From: Pholis gunnellus
Taxonomy: Eukaryota > Chordata > Actinopteri > Perciformes > Pholidae
Length of the DNA stretch: 64,000 nucleotides
Direction of reading: 5' to 3'
Assembly: GCA_910591455.2 (NCBI GenBank)
Contig: OU342807.1
Coordinates: forward strand, 9,595,930-9,659,929
Numbering within the stretch: the stretch's first letter is position 1; every line of letters begins with the position of its first letter. Of the stretch, positions 51,901-63,218 are shown piece by piece. The position numbers were made by a program, and so were the translations under genes. The notes beneath the pieces were generated by a model that saw nothing but the letters and a program-made list of their open reading frames with translations, was not told the DNA's origin and did no database searches.

Positions 51901-54900
51901 TACACTTTATCTGATAAAGACAGGCAGCAAAGATATTCATATGTGTATGCATGAGATTTCTGACTGGAAGATAAACTATCTTGGGTTGCAGTGATCAGTC
52001 AAAGATTCTTTTGCTAAAGTGGTTTCTCTGTTGGATTTTTCAGGAATGACATTTCAAGAAAAGATGGCATTCCTTCTCCTCAATGGGTGAGTTGAAGTTC
52101 AAGCTTCCTTTCCTTTGAGCCTCCATTTGTCTGTCGTGTTATATAGTTTTTCAGTTCTGCTCCTTCCTCTTCCTACACGGTGGATCTGCTCCGGTGCATC
52201 CACCACTGGAGAAAAATAGAGTCCCAGATATTTGGGGAGACGTGTGTGAAAGAAAGGGAAAGGCTGGATATTGAATCTCAATACTTTTTTGGCACTGACT
52301 GAAATGTATCAGCAGCACCAAGTTTCAAAAACGTCCATGTTCAAATCAACTGATTTGTTGAACAGAAACTCATCTGCAGTTTCACAGAACATACAATTTC
52401 ATTTTTGACAAAGGGACATTTAAGAGTTCTTGCAAAAAGGGATTTTCCCACCGTTATTCTTCCCCAAACATACAGTAGTTCCTCAGCCAGCTATTCAAAA
52501 CACTGTGGAAAGTCTGTACCACTGGAAGTTTTGTGTAGCTGTCTGTGAGAGCACAAAGAAACGAGTCACCTTCTCCATCTGCTCATCTCCAGTTTCAGTC
52601 TGGACCAGCACCACTGAGCAGAATCTTGCAGCCGATACAAATATGGTGAATCCCTTTCCAAGCAGCCCAGATGGATTTTAGTAGCAGCTCAGGCTGCCGC
52701 TCTGCCACCAGCACCACACTTTGCCACTGAGCGGCCATCTGGAGCTGGCATGACGCCGGTCCAACAGCCTCTCAGCTGGTCTGGGGTTATCACACAGACA
52801 TGGGTGTTACCATCAGGCCGTCGTTGTCTTCCTCTAAGCTGCACGTTAGTGAGAATAATTAATAGACTGATTCTGTGTGCAGCATGGTGACCTCTTCACC
52901 TGCGGCTCATTGAAAGAAATGTTTTCAATGACATACCCTTAGTGTACCCACCGTTAATTTGACTGTGTCTGTTATTTACTGCTTAACCAATTAGTAGATT
53001 GACAGAATGTTATTTAACAACTGTTTTGATAATAGTACAAATGTTTTGCATCTTCTCAAATGTGAGGATTTTCATGCAAATTCCATATTTAATTGAATAT
53101 ATTTGTGTTTTAAACTGTTAACAAAATAAGACGTCACCTTCAACTCATTGGACAATTTTTTTTCTCCAAATTTCCATGACATTTTTTGAACTGAACAATA
53201 AATCAACACTTGCAAAAATCACCAAAAAGATGGATAGATAATAAATTATGTATTCTGAGTTGTCAAAAAATATTTCAAACACTTCCTCTGTTTCATACCT
53301 CTGTTTCACAAGTTTTTTTTAAATTTCTGAAACACACAACACCTTAATCTCAGTGTGTTGTCGGGTTGCATGTCTTAGTTTGTCGGTCTGTGTCTTGTTG
53401 AAGCTTTAGTCCCTGTAAACACACCCACCTTCAGAACAGTTCTGAAGGTGTAGTTGGAGGAGACCACGGATTCTGTTTTGCAGCTGATATTGTCTTTTAC
53501 TTGATGAGTTACTTTTTTGTGCTGCACAATGACTCACCTCAGAAAGTGCACATGTCTGAGTGCATGTGTTTTTAAAATGAGTGTGTGGAGAGTGCTCCAC
53601 CACACGTAGATGTTGTGGGAGAGCAAAAAGAAAGCAAACCAATCAGACAGGAAGCTTGTCAGGCCAAATCATCCACATTGTGTATGTGGGTCCAAGGTTA
53701 GATGCTGTATCAGTAAAATGCCTTTAAATTCCTCTCTGTTTGTTTGTACACTGTGTGTAAGCCCCTCAAACACAGCTTGATCATTGTCATTGCTCCCCAT
53801 ACACACAGACACACACACACAGACACAGTAGCTCTGTCTATCTCACCCCTCCTTTGCACCAGCTGGACCTCTCGTGATGATGTAATCGTGGCTCCAGTGT
53901 GTGTCAGCGAACACAGCGGCTGATGTTCCTGGGGAACGTGCATCTGAATGCCATTTGAACACAGCGGGACCATGCCGACCTGTAACATCTGTGCTGCTGT
54001 TAATCCACAGTGTTACTCCTCAGAACATCATGAAGGGGGTTTACATTGTACTCTCTCTACACTGATGCCAGTGATTCAGAGATTGATTAATCAGTTAAAA
54101 CAAGCTGGACCAATCAATCATCAACTCAAGTCATCAAGTCTTTTATCAAGCTACCTGTGTAAATTCACCCCCTCAATGCTCCCACTGCATAATTAGCTCT
54201 GATTATAATGCTAGTTACGGGGGGGAAACAATGTCAACACTAACACCAGCATTGATGTGTTTCACCACAGTACGGTCATATCATTTAGTTTGCAGCCTAA
54301 AAAAAAACATGTCCATCGTCATTTGCATATATCTTCTGTTTCAAAGTCTCACACTTTAAATGCGTGATGGTAGCAAGAAGCCACATAAAGTACATTAGTT
54401 AACAAGCAACGAGTTTAGAACCAACAAAGTTCTTCTTTGATCAAAAAATGTCCTGATTAATACAAGTTACTTGAGAACAGACCTGTATAAACCAGGATGT
54501 AATGACAAGTCTATACATATCTGTTAATCTGCATACGTAACGCTGTAATTCACTGATGTGGATTGTTCTTGATTCATTCAAAAATAAGGTGCCACTTGGC
54601 ACAAAATAAATAACTTTAACACACCTGTGAAATCACTACTCGAGCACGAACGATCTTTATTGATCTTGAAAACAGTAGTTTCTCCAAAAAAAAACAGTAG
54701 TTGTTTTGTTTGTTAGACTGGTAATTTGTTTGTGTGCACACTGGGCCTAGAAGCTGATACGACTGAACATCATTGCTCTTCATGTTATTTCGAGGAAACA
54801 ATGATGTGTGGATCTGTGATTAAAGGCGTCTTGAATGTTGATCGAGTGAGCCGGTGCAGTCTGTACTTATTCATGGGGGGCGCTGAGGGACGGTGACAGT

Positions 54901-55025
54901 GAGAGCTACTTAGGGGACATGTTTGCTATTGTTGTTCACAGTCTGCATGTTCTCTGGACACTAATGCCACTATAACGATTCTCATTGCATCAAAGTTATT
55001 GCTCCTGTTACAGACGAGATGTGAG

Positions 55026-55080
<55 letters not shown>

Positions 55081-55894
55081 GAGACTAATTATGCTGCTGA
55101 CCACTAATCTCACATGGAACTGCCAACAACAACAACAACTACGACTTAGTTTCGTGAACAAAAAAAACAACAAAAAAAAACAAGGGCTGCTGTGACCAGA
55201 TTCAAGTGCACCCCTTCCAGTAAGCCGCTTGTCTGTGGCATTTGGTGAGGTCTGGCATCAGTGGGTCTGGATCTGTTCTTCCTAAAAATAGCTTGGTCCC
55301 ACGCCCAGGCAGAGGAAATGGGACCCCCCACAGAGCTTAATGCTTAAGTCATCCATGGACACCTTCTTATCACCTGCTGAGTGGCTTTTATTTTACCATT
55401 GTACGCTAGTAGAATTTGATCACACTGCTTTGAGGTTACGTGGAGTTGGGGAAAGTTTGAGAGGGAAGGACGGAGAGGAGAAGAAAAGCTGGTGGGTGAT
55501 GATGGGTGAGCAGAGGGAGGAAATAGAGGAAGTAATGAGGTGCTGAAGGAGGAAGCTTGTTTGTCTGCAGAGAGAGAGAGACGGATAGGGAGAGAGAGAG
55601 AAAAATCACCCTGTCAGGCTACGTGTGCTGGCTCACGAGCTGTTTGCGTTTTGTTTTTTTTGTCCTTCCTTCTCCTCCCTCCCCTCCCACCCCTCCCCTC
55701 TGCTCTTGCTGCTGTGAAACAAACAAGTCCAGAGCAGCGCTAGTGTGGGGAATACATGCACATGTCAGGGAGGAGAGAAAGCATGGAGGACAACTGTAGA
55801 GAGAATAAGAGAGGGAGGGGGAGAGAGAGGGAGGGGTGAGGGATGCCAATGGGGAGGAAGACGAGGCGGAGCCAAACCTTCCCTGCTCTCACAC

Positions 55895-55930
<36 letters not shown>

Positions 55931-58900
55931 ACACACACGCACACACAGTCAAAGACAGATGGGCGGATGTTTTCACCACAGAAGCAGCCAATCGGGAGCA
56001 GGGACCGGCCCCCTGTCTCAGGGCTGGGCCGGTCCGTGGGAGTGTGTGTGTGTCGCTCAACTTAAAGAGTGTTGTTCCACAGGCTGGTCACCCCGTCGTT
56101 GAGCGCTCTTTTTCTTTACCCCTTTTTCTCTCATGGTTGTGCAGACGTTCAGGATGAAGATCCAGGAGTCGCCCGTCACTTGTGACACGGGGAGGGTCGG
56201 CGGAGAGGTGCGAGGCTCGGACCCGGACCGCGAGAGCTGCGAGGACGTGCCTCGGCTGGACCTGACAGCGCTCACCGAGGAAAACAACTGGGGAGGTAAT
56301 TGCTTTCGGGCCGTCCAGCTGTCGTTTACATGCGTAGATTGCTTCTCCTGCATGTGATACTTTACTTGTAAATAGGCTCAATGCTGTTTGCGATACACAC
56401 CTTTTCACACAAACATGCCCGGACGACCCCCAGCTCTGCACATGGGTGTCTGGGTAGCAGCTGCACACCTTCTGCTGCCTCTCCTCCTCCTCCTCCTCCT
56501 CCTCCTGATGCCTCTCCTGCTTGATTTAATTGTAAAATATCCTCTTAAGTCCTCTAGCCTATATCTATATCTGGCGGAGAAACACACTGGAGACGTGCTT
56601 GTTTGCCTGGCTGGGAAGATAAGGCAGTGCTGCAGACAGTTTGTTGTTTTGTTGCTGTTGAATTAGACCACATGGGAATCTTGAATTCATCCTTCAAGAG
56701 CGAATATGAAGGTGTAGCTACGTTTAGAGCTCCTATTGTGTTTTTATTTAAAGAGGAAACAGTGTTTTTATTTTTTTTTATTTCTTTTTTATTTTTACCA
56801 GGATGTCTCAGTTACTTGGGAATTTCTTTCACTGAAATATTTCCAGACTCTGCTGCTGCTGTAATTTACAGTCAGAAATCAATCATTAAATGGGAGGTTG
56901 ATTAGTAAACAGTGTGATAACAGTGTGCCAGATGACCGGCTGTAGAAACTTGGCTTGCATTCGAAAGATTTTACTTCCCCAAGTTGAGTTTTTCAGTTTA
57001 AATTTGACATTGTGCATGTTTGCTCTGTCACTCCAGGGAATTGTGATGGTGATTTTGGCATTCAATGGCAGCTTTTGTATGTATGTTATTACCGTGTTTA
57101 TTTATGCAGAGGTGTTGGCGTTTGTGCAGAAAGGAAATCGTGCACGATTGCAGTGCACTGAGAATAATGATTGTTTTGCTAGGACGTTGCGACACAGCGG
57201 AGGTGGGTGGAGGTATCTGCGTTGAGCAGCCAAAGCCAAGCACTGTTCACTGGAATGATAGCCAACAGGTCCATTTCTTACAATGACATACAGTTAAAGG
57301 GCATGTTGGCACATGCTTTGACATCTCTCCGCTGCAAACGTTGGTCTTTACTCCCACGTACCAGCTCCACTGTTTCCTGTCTGAGGTGGCAGTCCGAGAA
57401 AAATGTATTCCATGCAATAAATCTCTCAACTTTAACAGCCTCATGCCTCGAGCTTGCATGTTTTCGTGGAGCTCTCTAGTGGCCAAATGTGATACGTGAA
57501 AAACAACAGAGGTCTGTGAGAGCTTGTTGTTGTTGCTGCTGTGCAGCACGAGCATGTCAAGTAATTCAATATTGTGCCTGAGCCAACTAACTGTTGAATC
57601 GGTACCGTACAAAGGTGTGGTGTTAGTTGGTTAAGCTCTCTTGAGTCTATGCACGGTGTCCCTCATTGTGCTTGCTTGGAATTAAAAATTAAATTAGCTT
57701 GAAGGAGGACGTAGCAGAGAGCAGCTTTGTGCAGTTTGTTCAGGGCATTTATAATCCAGATGGCTGTATTTTGCGCTGATATTATGAAGACATTTTGTAG
57801 TAGATCACTCGCCTGTTGTTTTTTTTAGTCTTGTCTTTTTGCCTCTTGTTGAATCTCCTTCCTGTACATTCTGTCCTGAATACATAGCTGAGTCTGTGGC
57901 AGCGAGGGTCCCACAGTGAGCCTGCATGATTGGCTGTGACAGGGTGTTCATACATACAGCTTCACCTTTAGGTGCATGAGTTCAGGTGCTGTGAAGCATG
58001 AGGGCGAGGAGGGCTTGCTATTTGCACCAACTGCAATTGTGTAAAATGTATTGTGCAAAGTGGAACTTGTGAGGTGTTTTTTTTCTTTCTGTGTTGCATG
58101 TTTGTTCTTCATGAAGGAGAACCAAAGAGGGATTTATGTTGTGGCAAAATGAGCCAGCCTGAATAAAGGGTTAATAAAGCTGTATAATGGTTCTGTTAAG
58201 GGATGTGTACTTACTGTACAAAACAATGCAATACAGTACAAATGGGCTTGCGGGTGGGTGAGTCCATTAGGCAGTGGTGTGAGGCCTTTGTCCCAGTACA
58301 CTTTGTTCCAGCGCCTGTCATGGTGACCTGATATTTACCACTGCTCTGTCCTTGTCTGTCTGCCAGCGATGGCGGAAAGACATTAACGGGCATTTCAACA
58401 GGAAGAGACAACACTCTTTAGCTCATGTGTCTCGTTAATTAAGGTTTAGGGAGAGGCTTGTTATTTTGATTTCCCATATTTACTGCAGCAAGCAGGATGC
58501 ATGCTGGTCCTTTCTTTGCTTTCATTCCTTCATCTTGTCCTTTACGTCTTCCCTCTTTTCTTCCTCTAGATTCTCCGTTCTTTAACACCCCTTTCCTTGA
58601 TTTCCAAACCATTTTTCATCCAAGTTGTTGTGATGGTAAGTGTTACGTTACATCACCTCCAGAGAGAAAGAAAGAAAGACAAAGCTGTCTGAATGACCTT
58701 TTCCATGGCATGGCAATATGCTTGAATGATCTGGAACATTGTGGCGAGCATCTCACACACACACACACACACACACAGAGCAACCTTTAGTGAAATGGCA
58801 AACTGGCATGTTTTTTGTTTCATTAGTCTAGTTAATCCTGAACCATCAGCGAGCGGTTGATTTAAAGGATTAATTTCAAATGCCATGGAGCCTCAGTGGC

Positions 58901-61900
58901 CAGCTACACCGCTCTGCACTCTGAGCTAGATAATAGACCTCAAACGAAGACATTCGGTGCGATTTAGAGTTCCGCCTGCCGCTGTGAGCGAGCGCTAACA
59001 TGCCAGAGAGTTGCTACTTTATAAACTGCACGTACCTAAAAGTACAGGAGGACCCGCGGGACCAGAGCTGGAATTTGAGCTAAGTTGCTTCTCGTACGGC
59101 CCAACTCACCCAAGCTAAGAAAAATAAATTATGTGCAGCTTTAGACTGTACATACATATTTTCTCGTGTGTTTTCTGACACTTTGAATGTTTACACCGAT
59201 GGTTGGTGTCCCTCAGAGCTTGTTTTCTCTGCCTCCGTCTCTCCTCCCCGTGCAACAACTCCTCTGTATATTTCCAGAGTCTCTTGACTCCTGATGTTAC
59301 AGGTCCCACCTTTTCCATGAAATCTACATTATTGTTCCTGCTGAGTTTCATGTTTTGATATAGTTTCCACAGAGTTTTCCCCTTCTTATTATAACAGAGA
59401 GCTGTGATATTTCCCAGTCTAGTCTTTTTCTCATGCACACGTGCTCGGACAGACGCTGACTAGGTTTATCTCTCACCATGCAGAGTGGAAACTAAAGCAC
59501 TAACTCATCACTGTACCTCTCAACAGGGGTCGCGTCCTGACATTATCCCACAGAGAGCCAGGCATTATTAATAGCCCGGGGATTGTCAGGGGTATCTGCA
59601 TGGCTATTTTCACCAGACATAATTATTACCAGAGTGAAGACTGTGACCAGGGGATGAACGGAGAGAGGGAGGGTGGGCGTGTCTCACCCGCCGTTTCAAA
59701 ACAACATCTGTGACCGTCGAGGCCCAGAGGAAGTTTTTTTGTCCCACCGCGGTTGTTAGAGAGAGCAGCATCATCATGTCCAGTGACTTTCAGGTCGCCA
59801 GATCGGGTCCAAAAAGATGTTAGCAGGGAAAGAAATGAGCTTATAGTGTATTGGAAGAGAATAAGTGCTGATCTTTGGAAAATGAACATATTGTTGGACC
59901 TTCTCAGAACATTTTGAGCCATCTTGTATGTTACTTAGTCTTGAAACAAGGTTATAGCAGGAAGGAAAATACCCTCCTTTCCTTTATCAAACACATTAGA
60001 GCAATCTAGATTAGAGCTGCAACAATTATCTGATTCCTTAATTAGCAAAAAAAATGAAGGCAAACATTTTGATAGTCATATTTCAAGCAAGAAAATCAGA
60101 CATTTACTAATTTCAGCTTCTCAACTGTGTGGATTTTTCTGCTTGTCTTTGTCTCATGTGATAAAGAATTTGGGTTTGAGACTCTTGGTCGGACAAATCA
60201 AGCCATTTGAGGACATAATCAGGTATTTAAAAACAGCAAATACATTATTTATTTGGCAATTTGTGCTGTTGTAGCTCAACCTTCTGAGTTGTAGTGCTTA
60301 CATTTAATTTGTCACTAATTCTAAAGGATTTAAAAGGACTCTGATTCAATAAGCAGATGTGATACTTGACTTAGAGTTCATATAATGCTTTTGAGACCAT
60401 GTTTTATTCTGTTATTCTGTAGCTACAGAGCTTTTGGGGCATAACATGATAAATCTGCTTTGGCCATCATGCGCCACATTTCCAAAATCGTCAGACTGAC
60501 CTGTCCTTTGTTGGCATTGTGTTACGTATGTTGTGTTTTGCATCCTCTCTTTGACAGCAGAGCAATCAAAGTGGCACATTTTAACACAAAGCCTGTTTTG
60601 TTTTTGTGTTTGTCAGAGCCGATCCCAGCGCACTCGCAAATGCAGAGAGAGAGCATGGACCGCGAGGAGGCCCGACTGTCCCCTCACGCCGGGGGGCGCC
60701 TGATCCGCCAGCTCCTGGAAGAGGACAGCGACCCGATGCTGTCACCTCGCTTCTATGGCTACGGACAGTGCCAGCAGTACCTGGACGACACTGAAGTGCC
60801 TCCCTCGCCGCCCAACGCACACTCGTTTGCCAGGTAAACACTTAGCGCATGTTCTTTCTTTTAGAGGCGAGTAGGAAGGGGCTGTCGGTGAAATTAACAA
60901 CAATTATTGTATCTTTGCAGTCGCAGACGGAGCTCCTCTCTTGGCTCCTGCGACGATGAGAAAGAGGAGTTGACGTCCGCTCAGCTCACAAAGAGGATCC
61001 GTGTGCTGAGGAAGAAGATCCACAGGTTCGAGGAGAGGTTTGAAGAGGAGCGTAAATACAGGGTAGGTCCAAGGGTTTCATTTATCAGACAGAAAATAAG
61101 GAAATCTAATTTTTACAAACCTTTAACAAGGGCTTTGACTATCCGAGGAGACTCGTATGACTCATTGAAGTTGATTATAAATAGAGAATTAAGGTCTGTT
61201 TTTAAAGGCCAATTGCCTCATAAAAAGGCTGATAATCCCACACAGAGCTCTACTTGAGATTTGTGGTCAATATAGTTAAGTCACCTGAGCAGTAATTACA
61301 GCTACCGCTGCTTCATTGTGAAAGATAATCTGTTCTTATCAGTTCTTTTGCTTTTTCTTTCTTCTTTTTTTCCATCCAGCCGTCCCACAGTGATAAAGCT
61401 GGAAACCCAGAGGTAATGCGATGGGTTAATGAACTGTCTAAGCTTCGTAAGGAGCTAAAAGGTAAGACAAAGAAACGAAAAAGCCCTACACCGTAGAGGG
61501 ATGAAACTAAAATCAAAGCTCATTCATATTCTCCTGTCCCTCATCCTCAACAGAAAACAAGCTGATGAAGTCGGAGGAAGACCTGCCGCCTCTGACCCGC
61601 CAGCGCAGCAACACGCTGCCCAAAAGCTTCGGCTCTCAGTTGGAGAAGAAAACCCAGCAGGAGAAAGTGCCGAAGCCTCCGGTGGAAAGCAGCCTGGAGA
61701 CGATTCTGAAGAAGCTGCAGGAGAAGAGAGAGGAAGTGAACCGTCCAGAGGACATCAAGGTAAGACCGTGACCGCGATACACTCGCACAAGGACAGCAAA
61801 ATTAACAAATTCAGATATATTCGACAAATATAAAAGCAGGCGTACACAGAGTGAACCCAGATCAGGTTCTGATGTTTCACTTCATGTCCCCGGCTGACAG

Positions 61901-63167
61901 GATATGACACGGGAGCAGATCGGAGCAGAGAAAGTCGCCCTTCAGAAAGCTCTTCTCTACTACGAGAGCATACACGGTCGACCAGTAAGTCCTCCTTCGA
62001 ATACACAAATGCAGACGCACAGACACAAACCAAACTGTATATCAAATCTCCTGCCAGCCGTGAGAAAAGCTTGTTTACCACTTCATCGTGACCCAGATTG
62101 CAAGTCGAGGGTGAATAATGTCTCAAGCCAGAGCGCGTTCATCATGATTAGCTTTCACAGTGTGTTCTCTATAAATGAGGGATGGATGTGATTATTTTTG
62201 TTCCTTTTATATCTTTACTGGTCACAACTTGTGCTGTTAGTCACAGGAGCTTCAAAGACATTTACAGGACAACTGAAGCTGTAAAAACTGAACTCTTCCA
62301 AATCCAATTGGAATAATTGTGCCGTCTAATCCCTGCTAGTTTTGTTGTATATCAGGAAGTGCAGCTGGCCTTTCTGTCACCTCCTCACGCTGTGTTGTTC
62401 CTCGGTGGTTTGTGGTTAACGACCTTCACGCTCTGGAGAACGGGCTGAAGAGTTGTTAGCCGTCTGGGTTAGCTGTCATTGTGTGTTATGTTTAATGCTG
62501 TAGCTAATTAGTCAAGAGTAGGACAGAGAGAAGTGAATGCTGGGCTAACAAGGGGTCCCTCTCCTTTGCTGCTTCAGGTCACCAAGAGCGAGAGGCAAAT
62601 CATGAAGCCCCTGTACGACAGATATCGTCTGGTGAAGCAGATCCTGTGCAGAGCCTCGACCATCCCCGTCATTGTAAGTACCACACCTTAACCTCCCTTC
62701 CTTTTCTTGTTTTTCCCCTCCACAGTTGCCCATTTGTCCTGCGGCTCTTTGACGAGCGAGCGGCAAAGATCGCCACATTGTCAAAGCATCTGCAGACACT
62801 TAATCCCAGCTCATGTTGGCTTCGGTGCCGGCTGTGGGAACTGGTGGCAGCCGTGCTGCAGACGCGTTATCCACCTTTCTAAGTCCAGCTTTGGCAGCTC
62901 GTTGAATCCCTCGGTCGTAAAGCAGCTCATAGGTGGCAGATTGAGTCCACAGGAAATGACATCATGAACAGCTGAGTGCAGGAGAGGGTCAGACTCTATA
63001 AAAACATGAAACTTTACTATGATATGAGGACTTGTTTGCTCTAAGAAACTACACTTAGTGTTGTTAATGCTACGTTGTTGCATTAATAGTTGCATAAAAT
63101 ATAGATGAGTGTTGTTTGTTTCCTCAACTATTTAATAACCTGTTCTATTATATAAGATATGATTATC

Positions 63168-63218
<51 letters not shown>

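Larger units (their letters stand above)
52087..56144. other. fam13a intron 14
   Basis: 4.1 kb with family B copy 5, CA repeats and, in its last 600 bp, a GC- and GA-rich stretch with a CCAAT box and GC hairpin. See the possible internal promoter. Confidence 0.55.
56296..60616. other. fam13a intron 15
   Basis: 4.3 kb with a CTC trinucleotide run (56479-56507), a CA repeat and family B copy 6. No exon seen. Confidence 0.55.

Noticed and set aside
55740..56102. Several open frames on both strands around 55.8-56.1 kb
   Set aside because: Translated CA repeat and GC-rich stretch; only the exon at 56145 has family similarity.
62646..62882. Open frame after fam13a exon 21 (LFDERAAKIATLSKHLQ and so on) behind a good acceptor tract
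   Set aside because: No conservation or family match I can name, and the exon 22 junction at 63794 gives the conserved continuation; kept only as a note in the intron entry.
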